From Clostridia bacterium (GTDB lineage: Bacteria; UBA6262; WVXT01; JAUXBS01), in contig JAUXDE010000028.1 of NCBI GenBank assembly GCA_030618495.1, positions 1 through 16,218 of the forward strand: DNA of 16,218 nt, read 5' to 3'. Below are positions 1-7,575 of this stretch, in pieces. The first letter of the stretch is position 1, and every line of letters starts with the position of its first letter. The notes beneath the pieces were generated by a model. The model ran no database searches. It saw only the letters and a list, made by a program, of their open reading frames with translations, and had not been told where the DNA came from. A program made the position numbers and the translations under genes.

Positions 1-251
1 TACTGGACCCTTCCACTGGGTATCCCGCGGATTCAGAATGTATCAGCGTTACCATTATTTCGGGCGACCCGGTTGCTGCGGACGCCCTTGCCACAGCCGT
101 GTTTGCCCTGGGGGTAAAGAAGGGAATGGAATTGGCTGAAAGGCTGTCGGAGACAGAGTCCGGGACAGGGGTTATCATGGTTTGTGAGATAGATGGGGAA
201 ATTGAGATAAAGCAGAGTAAGAATATTGCCGGAAAGTATGAATACAAATAG
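1..251 (+). CDS. apbE: FAD:protein FMN transferase (ApbE family), C-terminal fragment
   Basis: This is the last ~82 codons of a gene that begins before the window; the reading frame starts at base 3 and ends at TAG 249-251. ApbE enzymes attach FMN covalently to Ser/Thr of exported flavoproteins such as the Rnf/Nqr subunits. The translation starts LDPSTGYPA, matching the family's D-P-x-T-G-x-P motif. It continues with a short strand and then ADALATAVFALG, where Asp (81-83) and Thr (93-95) occupy the D-x3-T positions that bind magnesium in this family. The fragment ends in a hydrophilic KYEYK tail. The N-terminus, and any lipoprotein signal, cannot be seen. It is separated from the downstream operon by 446 bp and a new promoter, so it is probably not part of the same transcript. 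The family call is fairly secure; the target flavoprotein is unknown. Confidence 0.88.
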   Translation, partial: LDPSTGYPADSECISVTIISGDPVAADALATAVFALGVKKGMELAERLSETESGTGVIMVCEIDGEIEIKQSKNIAGKYEYK

Positions 252-645
252 AGCGCCGGGATTTATACGGATAAAGACTCCTCAGAAACAATTGCCCCCG
301 GGTAATTTGAGTGTATCAATATGCTTGATATAACAAGCGTGGATTTGTATATATAGGGATTTGTAGTGAATTAATCTTATCATCGCTATCAGATATATTT
401 CTATAATTGTCACTTCGTAAATATCTTATTAAAAAATATAATAGACCCAGTCTCATATTGTTCCCTCCTGCTCAACACCTTATTGATAGTTCTTAGATCA
501 TATTGATAAATCTGTTTTATCCTTCTTTTTATCGTCGATTACGGCAGTTTATATAACAAAATGTAGCGTATGCCCGGCAGGTTTTCTTGATATGATGGGA
601 TAAATGATAGCAGGAAGTAAAACATCGGATAACGAGATAATTTAC
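252..645. other. Gene-free AT-rich intergenic region
   Basis: I see no open frame with a ribosome binding site on either strand and no RNA gene here. A weak inverted repeat (TATCAA at 314-319, TTGATA at 325-330, 5-base loop) lies downstream of apbE, but no T-run follows it, so I do not call it a terminator. The region is rich in A/T tracts towards the operon promoter at 646. A 17-base element at 624-640, just upstream of the -35 box, recurs with two changes at 15654-15670. Confidence 0.6.
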
Positions 646-674
646 TTGACAAGCAGTATACTATATAGTATATT
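646..674 (+). promoter_or_regulatory. Sigma70-type promoter of the uronate operon
   Basis: TTGACA (646-651) is followed after exactly 17 bases by TATATT (669-674), which is one mismatch from TATAAT. Transcription would begin near 681, about 17 bases before the ATG of dctP at 698. This gives a very short leader carrying GAGG at 687-690. It is the only strong promoter-like sequence I see ahead of twelve tightly spaced co-directional genes. The spacer and -10 box are overlaid by a perfect palindrome (see next entry), so the promoter is probably repressible. Confidence 0.75.
657..672. promoter_or_regulatory. 16-bp palindromic operator candidate overlapping the promoter
   Basis: TATACTATATAGTATA is a perfect 16-bp palindrome. 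The outer pair A655/T674 also matches, with a single G/T mismatch between. It fills the spacer and covers the first bases of the -10 box, which is classic repressor geometry. The ROK-type regulator encoded at the end of the operon (13033-14259) is the only DNA-binding protein in the window and therefore the first candidate to bind it. A GntR-type protein encoded elsewhere is the main alternative, because short TATAC-rich palindromes also suit that family. The assignment to a specific regulator is inference. Confidence 0.6.
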
Positions 675-697
675 AATGTAAAGTGCGAGGAAAAGGA

Positions 698-1675
698 ATG
701 ATTAGAGTTTTCAGGCTTTTTATAATATTGTCATTCTTAGCGGTTCTTTCGGGTTGTGCGGCTAAGGGGGATACTGTGGTCCTTAAACTGGCTCATGGCC
801 TTGATATAACCCATCCGGTTCATAAGGCCATGATATTCATGGCTGAAAGGGCAAAGGAGAAGTCCGCGGGTAAAATCAGGATAGATATTTACCCCAGTGA
901 ACAGCTGGGGTCCGAAAGGGAACTCATAGAGCAGGTTCAGATTGGCTGTATAGATATGACCAAGACATCAACCGCTCCTCTTGAAAGTTTCATACCTTCA
1001 ATGGGTGTATTCAGTGTGCCCTATATTTTCAGGGATCATGACCACAGGTGGAAGGTTTTGCTGAATCCCATTGGAAAGAAAATACTGAACAGCGGTGAAA
1101 AGGTGGGACTCAGAGGATTGTGTTATTATGATGCCGGCAGCAGGAGTTTTTATACGAAGGACAAGCCGGTAAACAGCCCTGCGGATCTCAAAGGCATGAA
1201 GATAAGGGTTATGAAGAGCAAGACTTCAATGGAAATGGTAAAGGAACTCGGCGCGTCCCCTACCCCTATTTCGTGGGGCGAGCTTTATACTTCTCTTCAG
1301 CAGGGGGTGGTTGACGGGGCCGAGAACAATCCTCCCAGTTTTTACACTTCCAGGCACTATGAGGTGTGCAGGTACTACTGCCTTGATGAACACACTGCAA
1401 TACCGGATATACTCCTTATAAGCTATGTTGTCTGGAAGGGGCTTCCTGAAAATGTCAGGAAGATATTACAGGAGTCAGCCGACGAATCGATGATGTTCCA
1501 GAGGAAATTATGGAAGGAGAAAACCGCTGAATCGATGAAGGTTGTAGAGGAAGCGGGCGTTGAGGTAATATACCCGGACAAGGAATTTTTCAGGAGCAAA
1601 GTCCGTAACATGCATGAGAGGTACAGGGGAACGGAGATAGGGAATATACTGGAAGAAATAAAGGCGGTTAATTAA
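698..1675 (+). CDS. dctP: TRAP transporter solute-binding lipoprotein, DctP family (hexuronate-type candidate)
   Basis: This is the extracytoplasmic substrate-binding subunit of a tripartite ATP-independent periplasmic (TRAP) carrier. I choose ATG 698 (325 aa) over GTG 683 because GAGG at 687-690 sits 7 bases upstream, while the GTG would lie almost at the predicted transcription start. The protein begins with a lipoprotein signal ending in LSGC, so Cys20 would be lipidated. Family marks include LAHG near the start of the mature part, SEQLGSERELIEQVQIG, and KGMKIRVMKSK with Arg170 at the position of the conserved arginine that grips the substrate carboxylate. GVVDGAENNPPSF is typical of DctP proteins, including members that bind uronates and other sugar acids. 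It is followed immediately by dctQ and dctM. Uronate specificity is inferred from the operon, not from the binding site itself. Confidence 0.92.
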   Translation: MIRVFRLFIILSFLAVLSGCAAKGDTVVLKLAHGLDITHPVHKAMIFMAERAKEKSAGKIRIDIYPSEQLGSERELIEQVQIGCIDMTKTSTAPLESFIPSMGVFSVPYIFRDHDHRWKVLLNPIGKKILNSGEKVGLRGLCYYDAGSRSFYTKDKPVNSPADLKGMKIRVMKSKTSMEMVKELGASPTPISWGELYTSLQQGVVDGAENNPPSFYTSRHYEVCRYYCLDEHTAIPDILLISYVVWKGLPENVRKILQESADESMMFQRKLWKEKTAESMKVVEEAGVEVIYPDKEFFRSKVRNMHERYRGTEIGNILEEIKAVN

Positions 1676-1682
1676 TAAAATT

Positions 1683-2195
1683 ATGAATGCGTACGTAAAA
1701 ATAAAAGAAACTTTTGTTAAAGTCCTGGAAACAGTGGTTATTACCGTAATGGCCGTTCTGGTTATTGATGTTGTATGGCAGGTCTTTACAAGGTTCGTGT
1801 TGAGGAATCCCAGTTCGTGGACGGAGGAGCTTGCGACGATGCTGCTTATATGGGTATCGTTGCTCGGTGCCAGTGTTGCGCTGATAAGGAAGGGGCACCT
1901 TGGGGTGGATTATTTTGTAAATAAACTCAAATCAGGGCCGAGGAGTATTGTTGATATATTTATCTATGCCATGGTGGGGTTCTTTTCTGCGAGCGTGATG
2001 ATTGCGGGAGGGATAAGGCTGGTATGGCTGACACTTCTTACCAACCAGCTATCACCCGCGATGGGTATCAGGATGGGTTACGTTTATCTGGCGTTACCGT
2101 TAAGCGGTTTCTTTATGCTGGTTTTTTCCATAGAGTCCATACTGGGGGGAATAAAGAGGATAAAGGAAATTAAAGAGGTTGAAGGTAAGCAGTAG
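1683..2195 (+). CDS. dctQ: TRAP transporter small permease subunit, DctQ family
   Basis: 170 aa with four predicted membrane segments (about residues 15-35, 50-66, 85-110 and 125-148). It carries the family's conserved stretch RNPSSWTEELATMLLIWVSL, in which the W-T-E-E box ends the first extracytoplasmic loop, followed by GASVALIRKGHLGVD. DctQ is the small membrane subunit that scaffolds the DctM transport channel. The ATG lies 7 bases after the dctP stop codon, with no good Shine-Dalgarno sequence directly ahead, so translation is probably coupled to dctP. Length and order (P-Q-M) are normal for a TRAP system. Confidence 0.92.
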   Translation: MNAYVKIKETFVKVLETVVITVMAVLVIDVVWQVFTRFVLRNPSSWTEELATMLLIWVSLLGASVALIRKGHLGVDYFVNKLKSGPRSIVDIFIYAMVGFFSASVMIAGGIRLVWLTLLTNQLSPAMGIRMGYVYLALPLSGFFMLVFSIESILGGIKRIKEIKEVEGKQ

Positions 2196-2210
2196 AAAAA
2201 GGATGCTGTT

Positions 2211-3509
2211 ATGAGTATTCAGGTTATTATTCTTGTCGTTACCTTTGTTGTGTTGTTGGTTCTGAATGTGCCCATAGCGTTCAGTATAGGGCTGGCAACA
2301 TTTTTTACAATCCTTTCCGTCGGAACTATCCCCACATTCACTATTATTGCCCAGAGGATGGCTACGGGTATTGACAGTTTTGCCCTGCTTGCCATTCCGT
2401 TCTTTATTCTGTCCGGGATACTTATGGGCAGGGGGGGAATTGCCAGGAGGCTTATAAATTTTGCGGGAGCGCTGGTGGGCAGGTTCACGGGAGGGCTTGC
2501 CTACGTTAATGTCCTTACATGCATGATGTTCGGGGCAATCTCGGGTTCGTCTGTTGCTGCTGTTTCATCGGTTGGTGGATTCATGATACCGGAAATGAAG
2601 AAGAAGGGTTATGACAATAACTTTAATGTTGCGGTCAGTACGACAGCTGCAACCACGGGATTGCTTATTCCCCCGAGTAATATAATGATAATATACGCGC
2701 TTGCCTCGGGAGGGGTTTCCGTGGCGGCAATGTTCATGGCAGGATTCCTTCCCGGTATAATTTTCGGTCTGTTCCTTATCCTGGTAAGCGGGATTATTTC
2801 AATAAAAAGGAATTACGGTTCAGGTGAAAAGAGCGGGCTGAAAAAAATAATCAGGACTTTCCTGGAAGCCATACCGGGGATAATGCTCATTTTTATAGTC
2901 CTTGGCGGGATACTCGGTGGTATCTTTACGGCAACCGAGGCGGCGGCTATAGCGGTGGTCTATTCCTTTATATTAGCCGTTTTCTTCTACAGGGAGGTAA
3001 AGTTCAGTGATTTGCCCGAGATACTGCTTCAGAGCGGTATTACTACGGCAATAGTAATGATGCTTATAGGCACTTCCGCTGCCATGTCCTGGATACTGGC
3101 TTATGAGAATATACCGCAGAACATGAGTGCGGCCCTGATTGCCCTGTCCGACAACAAATATGTAATATTGCTTATCATAAACTTCATCCTGCTGTTCGTG
3201 GGGACTTTCATGGATATGACGCCGGCTGTCCTGATATTTACCCCGATATTTCTGCCGGTGGTGCAGCAGCTGGGGATGCATCCCGTTCATTTCGGTATTA
3301 TAATGATTGCCAACCTGTGCATAGGCCTGTGTACGCCACCTGTTGGAACCTGCCTGTTCGTTGGCTGCGGTGTGGGGAAGACCACTATTGCAAAGGTAAC
3401 AAAACCGCTCATCCCGTTCTTCATAGCCATGATTGCGGCTTTAATGCTGATAACGTATATTCCGTCATTATCGATGTTTATACCTAAAATGCTCGGATTG
3501 ATTAAGTAA
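2211..3509 (+). CDS. dctM: TRAP transporter large permease subunit, DctM family
   Basis: 432 aa, hydrophobic throughout with about 11-12 membrane segments; this is the ion-coupled (Na+ or H+) transport channel of the TRAP system. Recognisable signatures are the N-terminal VPIAFSIGLA and DSFALLAIPFFILSGILM. The central GAISGSSVAAVSSVGGFMIPEMKKKGYD is the hallmark of DctM. Near the C-terminus come FMDMTPAVLIFTPIFLPV and CIGLCTPPVGTCLFVG. AAAGGA-type ribosome binding sequence lies at 2197-2202. Together with dctP and dctQ it makes a complete importer that would bring an acidic sugar into the cytoplasm for the downstream enzymes. Nothing is truncated. Confidence 0.95.
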   Translation: MSIQVIILVVTFVVLLVLNVPIAFSIGLATFFTILSVGTIPTFTIIAQRMATGIDSFALLAIPFFILSGILMGRGGIARRLINFAGALVGRFTGGLAYVNVLTCMMFGAISGSSVAAVSSVGGFMIPEMKKKGYDNNFNVAVSTTAATTGLLIPPSNIMIIYALASGGVSVAAMFMAGFLPGIIFGLFLILVSGIISIKRNYGSGEKSGLKKIIRTFLEAIPGIMLIFIVLGGILGGIFTATEAAAIAVVYSFILAVFFYREVKFSDLPEILLQSGITTAIVMMLIGTSAAMSWILAYENIPQNMSAALIALSDNKYVILLIINFILLFVGTFMDMTPAVLIFTPIFLPVVQQLGMHPVHFGIIMIANLCIGLCTPPVGTCLFVGCGVGKTTIAKVTKPLIPFFIAMIAALMLITYIPSLSMFIPKMLGLIK

Positions 3510-3534
3510 ATAAAGTCAAGGAAGGCAGGCTAAT

Positions 3535-4326
3535 ATGAACCTGAAAATCAATTATGAAAAAAAAGATGGTTTTACCCCGATCGTTGACGGAGGAAACGGT
3601 ATTATAAGGAATATAACGCTGGGGATAGTGTCATTGAAGAAAGACGGCGTTTACAAGGGATTATTCTCTGCCTCGGAAACAGGCCTTGTTATACTCAGTG
3701 GGAAGTGCGATGTGAAAGCGGGCGAGGAAGTCTTTGCCGGTATAGGTGAAAGAGAAAACGTTTTTGCAGGCAGGGCATACGCGGTTTACGTGTCTCCCGG
3801 AATGGGATTCGAAATCAAGGCGGTAACGGACTGCGAGATTGCGGTCTGCGGAGCCCCTGCGGAAAAGAAGGGCAAGATACGGCTGATAACTCCCGGTGAA
3901 AACAAGCAGAAGACCGTGGGTAAGGGGAACTGGCAGAGGGATGTTTACAATATCATTGATGATTCGGTTGATGCGGATAAACTGTTAATAGGTGAAACTA
4001 TAAATCCTCCGGGCAATTGGTCGAGCGCCCCGCCCCACAGGCACGAGGAGGACAACCTGCCCGAGGAATCCAAACTCGATGAAGTGTACTTCTACAAGTT
4101 TAATCCCGATAAGGGCTTTGGCATACAGAAGGTTTATACCGACGATAATTCGATAGACGAGACCTATACTATTAAAAACAACGATACAGTTATAATTCCC
4201 AGGGGGTATCATCCGGTTGTCGCGGGTCCCGGTTATGAACTGTACTACCTGTGGATACTTGCCGGTGATAAAAGGGTCATGAAGGTAAAGGACGACCCTG
4301 TACATGCGTGGCTGAAGAATACATAA
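3535..4326 (+). CDS. IolB/KduI-family cupin isomerase, candidate hexuronate (glucuronate to fructuronate) isomerase
   Basis: 263 aa, bicupin of the KduI/IolB family. IolB isomerises 5-deoxy-glucuronate in inositol breakdown. KduI acts on 5-keto-4-deoxyuronate and has been linked to interconversion of ordinary hexuronates. The C-terminal cupin carries PPGNWSSAPPHRHEEDNLPE and LDEVYFYKFNP, which are IolB hallmarks. By eye the metal ligands of the family are present: His168, His170, Glu183 and His226 (in IPRGYHPVVAGPGYELYYL). No other iol genes are nearby. The next gene is a UxuB-like reductase and a TRAP importer lies upstream, so I infer that it supplies D-fructuronate in place of UxaC, which is absent. 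Genuine 5-deoxyglucuronate isomerase activity remains possible. The start ATG has a purine-rich AAGGAAGG-like sequence upstream. Confidence 0.8.
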   Translation: MNLKINYEKKDGFTPIVDGGNGIIRNITLGIVSLKKDGVYKGLFSASETGLVILSGKCDVKAGEEVFAGIGERENVFAGRAYAVYVSPGMGFEIKAVTDCEIAVCGAPAEKKGKIRLITPGENKQKTVGKGNWQRDVYNIIDDSVDADKLLIGETINPPGNWSSAPPHRHEEDNLPEESKLDEVYFYKFNPDKGFGIQKVYTDDNSIDETYTIKNNDTVIIPRGYHPVVAGPGYELYYLWILAGDKRVMKVKDDPVHAWLKNT

Positions 4327-4337
4327 GGAGGGGACGA

Positions 4338-5171
4338 ATGGGTAAAAACTTAGATATATTCAGCTTGAAGGGCAGGACGGCGGTTATTACAGGCGGCGGC
4401 GGAGTCCTGGGCGGAGCTATAGCCAGTGGGCTTGGAATTGCCGGGGCGGCTATTGCCGTATGCGATATAATCATGGAGAAGGCAGAAGAGGCGGCAGAGG
4501 GTTTAAAGGCTGACGGCGTGAACGTAAAACCCTATAAGATGGATGTGCTGAACAGGGAATCGATACAAAAGTGCTGTGATGGTATTTATTCCGATTTTAA
4601 GCATGTGGATATACTGGTAAACGGGGCGGGCGGTAATATGAAGGATGCCACCACGTCAAAGGAATTGAGTTTCTTTGACCTGCCGCTTGAAGGCCTGGAA
4701 AAAGTTATTGGGCTGAACCTTTTCGGGGGGGCGATACTCCCAAGCCAGGTATTCGGCAGGAAGATGGTTGAAAAAGAAGAAGGCGGTTCCATAATAAATA
4801 TTTCGTCCATGAATGCTTTCAGGCCGCTTACCCGTATCCCGGGTTATTCGGCGGCGAAAGCCGCGGTAAACAATTTTACCCAGTGGCTTTCGGTGCATAT
4901 GGCGCAGGAATATAATAAAAAATTAAGGGTAAACGCAATCGCTCCCGGTTTTTTTATGACGGAACAAAACCGTTATCTACTTACGGAAAAGGAGACAGGC
5001 AAACTGACTTCCCGGGGTGAGACTATTATCAAGCATACACCAATGGGTGAATTCGGCAATCCTGACGACCTCGTGGGGGCTGTCGTATGGCTTGCCTCGG
5101 ATGCTTCAAGGTTCGTAACAGGCACCGTAGTAAAAGTAGACGGCGGGTTTTCCGCTTTTTCCGGTGTGTAG
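4338..5171 (+). CDS. SDR-family D-mannonate oxidoreductase (fructuronate reductase, UxuB-like)
   Basis: 277 aa, classical short-chain dehydrogenase. I choose ATG 4338 (MGKNLDIFSLKGR) because AAGGAGGGG at 4325-4333 precedes it; an upstream GTG at 4308 lies inside the previous gene and would swallow this site. The Rossmann motif TGGGGVLG is at about residues 18-25 and NAGG appears as the variant VNGAGGN. The catalytic triad is Ser157 (ISSMNAF), Tyr170 and Lys174 (YSAAK). The ending FVTGTVVKVDGGFSAFSGV, and the middle SSMNAFRPLTRIPGYSAAKAA, match the SDR subgroup annotated as D-mannonate oxidoreductase in Thermotoga- and Bacillus-type uronate clusters. It would reduce D-fructuronate to D-mannonate with NAD(P)H. 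The usual next enzyme, mannonate dehydratase, is missing from this locus, which makes the fate of mannonate the interesting question. Confidence 0.82.
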   Translation: MGKNLDIFSLKGRTAVITGGGGVLGGAIASGLGIAGAAIAVCDIIMEKAEEAAEGLKADGVNVKPYKMDVLNRESIQKCCDGIYSDFKHVDILVNGAGGNMKDATTSKELSFFDLPLEGLEKVIGLNLFGGAILPSQVFGRKMVEKEEGGSIINISSMNAFRPLTRIPGYSAAKAAVNNFTQWLSVHMAQEYNKKLRVNAIAPGFFMTEQNRYLLTEKETGKLTSRGETIIKHTPMGEFGNPDDLVGAVVWLASDASRFVTGTVVKVDGGFSAFSGV

Positions 5172-5214
5172 GTTAGATTTTCCCTAATAAAAAAGAAAAG
5201 GAGATCAGATTAAA

Positions 5215-6630
5215 ATGGCATTGAATAACATTGGGTTGATAGGCTTGGCGGTAATGGGAGAGAACCTGGTACTCAACATGGAGAGCAAGGGATTCTCGGT
5301 TGCGGTATTTAACCGCACGGTGGAGAAGGTTGATAAGTTTATTAATGGCGGCGCAAAAGGAAAAAACATAAAAGGGACTCATTCGGTTGAGGAGTTGTGC
5401 TCATCGCTTGAAAAACCCAGGAAAGTCATGCTCATGGTCAAGGCGGGCGATGCGGTTGACAAATTTATTGAAAAATTATTACCCTGCCTTGAAAAGGGAG
5501 ATATAATTATTGACGGGGGGAATTCTAATTTTCAAGATACTATCCGAAGGACAAAGTATGTTGAGGATAAGGGATTGCTTTATATCGGGACGGGGGTATC
5601 CGGCGGCGAGGAGGGAGCTCTTAAGGGGCCTCCCATCATGCCGGGGGGGTCCGGGGCGGCATGGGAGCATGTGAAGCCCATATTCCAGAAGATTGCCGCA
5701 AAGGTTAAAGACGGTTCTCCCTGCTGTGAATGGGTCGGCAATAACGGCGCGGGCCATTTCGTGAAAATGGTGCATAACGGTATAGAGTACGGGGACATGC
5801 AGTTTATATGCGAAGCGTATTACCTCATGAAGAACGCCCTTGGGCTTTCCTATGAAGAGCTTCATAAGACATTTGATAAATGGAACAAGGGAGACCTTGA
5901 TTCATACCTGATTGATATTACTACTGATATACTCGGTAAGAAGGATAAGGAAACCGGCAAGCCCATTGTTGAGATAATCCTGGACAGGGCAGGCCAGAAG
6001 GGCACGGGGAAGTGGACTTCCCAGAATGCCCTTGACCTGGGAGTGCCCGCGCCCACGATTGCCGAGGCGGTTTTTGCCAGGTGCATGTCCGCAATCAAGG
6101 ATGAACGGGTAATAGCTTCAAAAGCATTCACTGGACCCGTAGAAAAATACGATGGTGACAGGGAGAAGTTCATTGAAGCGATACACGATGCGCTCTATGC
6201 CTCGAAGATGTGTTCGTACGCCCAGGGGTATGCCCTGATGAAGGCGGCAGCAACGGAGTTCAAATGGAACCTCAAGTTCGGGGAGATTGCGCTGATGTGG
6301 CGCAACGGCTGTATTATAAGGGCAAAGTTCCTGGGACGCATAAAGGAAGCGTTTGACAGGAACCCGGGGCTTGATAACCTGCTGCTCGACCCATTCTTCA
6401 AGGATATTATCATGAAGTCGCAGGATAACTGGAGGAAGGTGGTTTCCACTTCGGTTAATCTCGGTATTCCCTTAACTGCCATTGGCTCGGCGCTTTCGTA
6501 TTTTGACAGTTACCGCAGCGCGCAGCTTCCTGCCAACCTCCTGCAGGCGCAGAGGGATTACTTCGGCGCCCACACTTACGAAAGAGTTGATAAGGAAGGC
6601 AATTATCATACCGAATGGCTGAAGGTGTAG
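5215..6630 (+). CDS. gnd: 6-phosphogluconate dehydrogenase, decarboxylating
   Basis: 471 aa, full length for the long (NADP-type) Gnd class. It oxidises and decarboxylates 6-phosphogluconate to ribulose-5-phosphate in the cytoplasm. The dinucleotide fold opens with IGLIGLAVMGENLVLNM, and NRTVEKVD after strand 2 fits NADP preference. IDGGNSNFQDT, GVSGGEEGAL and the active-site stretch GAGHFVKMVHNGIEYGDMQ are all present, with Lys184, His187, Asn188 and Glu191 at the catalytic positions. A small departure is ALKGPPIMPGG where most members have ARYGPSLMPGG. The C-terminal part (GGCIIR-like WRNGCIIRAKFL, SYFDSYR, LPANLLQAQRDYFGAHTYER) is standard. A gnd inside a hexuronate operon is unusual, because hexuronates normally leave via KDG. 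It implies that 6-phosphogluconate is made in this pathway. Confidence 0.95.
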   Translation: MALNNIGLIGLAVMGENLVLNMESKGFSVAVFNRTVEKVDKFINGGAKGKNIKGTHSVEELCSSLEKPRKVMLMVKAGDAVDKFIEKLLPCLEKGDIIIDGGNSNFQDTIRRTKYVEDKGLLYIGTGVSGGEEGALKGPPIMPGGSGAAWEHVKPIFQKIAAKVKDGSPCCEWVGNNGAGHFVKMVHNGIEYGDMQFICEAYYLMKNALGLSYEELHKTFDKWNKGDLDSYLIDITTDILGKKDKETGKPIVEIILDRAGQKGTGKWTSQNALDLGVPAPTIAEAVFARCMSAIKDERVIASKAFTGPVEKYDGDREKFIEAIHDALYASKMCSYAQGYALMKAAATEFKWNLKFGEIALMWRNGCIIRAKFLGRIKEAFDRNPGLDNLLLDPFFKDIIMKSQDNWRKVVSTSVNLGIPLTAIGSALSYFDSYRSAQLPANLLQAQRDYFGAHTYERVDKEGNYHTEWLKV

Positions 6631-6651
6631 AATTAAAAAGGAGGAGGACAG

Positions 6652-7539
6652 ATGCCGGATTATTCACAGGACAGGTTAAAGGACTTTAAACCAACAAAGG
6701 ATTTTTTCATAGGCATAGACTCGGACGGCTGCGCGTTTCCTACGATGGAACTGAAGCACAAGGAGTGTTTCATTCCCAATATAATAAACGAGTGGGACCT
6801 GCAGGCGATTTCAAAGTATGCGCGTGAGGCCGCGGAGTGGGTAAACCTGTATTCAAAATACAGGGGTGTAAACAGGTTCCCTGCGCTGCTCAAGGTGTTT
6901 GAACTTCTTGAGGACAGGCCCGAGGTTAAAAGGTCAAAAGTGAAATTACCTGACGTTACTTCATTGAAGAAGTTCGTGGATTCCGGGGTTCCCCTCGGCA
7001 ATCCTTCGTTAAAGAAAGCGGTTGAGGAAACAGGATATCCCATCTTAAAAAAGGCGCTCAAGTGGAGCATGGCGGTAAATGCCTCGGTGGCGGCAATGGT
7101 GAGGGGTGCCTACCCGTTCCCGTTCGTCAAGGAGGGGCTTGAGCTGATTTCAAAGAAAGCGGATGTTATCGTGGTATCGGCGACGCCGTGCGAGGCGCTG
7201 GAGAAGGAATGGGAGGAACATGACCTGTCGAAGTACGTTGCCATTATAGCGGGACAGGAAATGGGTAATAAGACTGAACACTTAAAGCTCGCCAGCGGGG
7301 GCAAGTACCCTGAAGGGCACGTGCTTATGGTGGGGGACGCCCCGGGAGACATGAAGGCTGCCAGGGCAAACAAGGCGCTCTTCTTCCCCATAAATCCCGG
7401 GCAGGAGGAATCCTCGTGGGAACTGGGGGCAAAAGAGGGATTCAATAAGTTCCTTGACGGTGCTTATGCCGGCGACTACGAAAAATCTTTAATTAAAATA
7501 TTTGATGAAATCCTGACTGATAACCCTCCGTGGGTATAG
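6652..7539 (+). CDS. HAD-superfamily hydrolase, probable sugar-phosphate phosphatase
   Basis: 295 aa. The four HAD motifs are visible: FIGIDSDGC (nucleophile Asp23, acid Asp25); VVSATP (Ser176); Lys207 in EMGNKTEH; and MVGDAPGDMKAA (Asp229, Asp233). A large, mostly helical cap of about 120 residues lies between motifs I and II (WDLQAISKYAREAAEW to ALKWSMAVNASVAAM), which is C1-type placement. HAD enzymes of this layout remove phosphate from small metabolites. I do not recognise a substrate. It sits between gnd and the phosphofructokinase gene, 21 bases after gnd, with AGGAGGA as ribosome binding sequence. It could clear a phosphorylated by-product that inhibits those enzymes, or hydrolyse a pathway phosphate ester; both ideas are inference. 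It is not a fragment: motif order and length are complete. Confidence 0.78.
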   Translation: MPDYSQDRLKDFKPTKDFFIGIDSDGCAFPTMELKHKECFIPNIINEWDLQAISKYAREAAEWVNLYSKYRGVNRFPALLKVFELLEDRPEVKRSKVKLPDVTSLKKFVDSGVPLGNPSLKKAVEETGYPILKKALKWSMAVNASVAAMVRGAYPFPFVKEGLELISKKADVIVVSATPCEALEKEWEEHDLSKYVAIIAGQEMGNKTEHLKLASGGKYPEGHVLMVGDAPGDMKAARANKALFFPINPGQEESSWELGAKEGFNKFLDGAYAGDYEKSLIKIFDEILTDNPPWV

Positions 7540-7575
7540 GATTATGACTATAAAAAACTCTTAAGGAGATGATAA

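Noticed and set aside
314-330. Inverted repeat TATCAA/TTGATA after apbE as a terminator
   Set aside because: The stem is only six A/T-rich pairs and no T-run follows.
683-697. GTG 683 as the start of dctP
   Set aside because: It lies within a few bases of the predicted transcription start. ATG 698 has GAGG at proper spacing and gives a cleaner lipoprotein signal peptide.
4308-4337. GTG 4308 as the start of the SDR gene
   Set aside because: It would translate the strong AAGGAGGGG ribosome site and add residues absent from the family; ATG 4338 fits.
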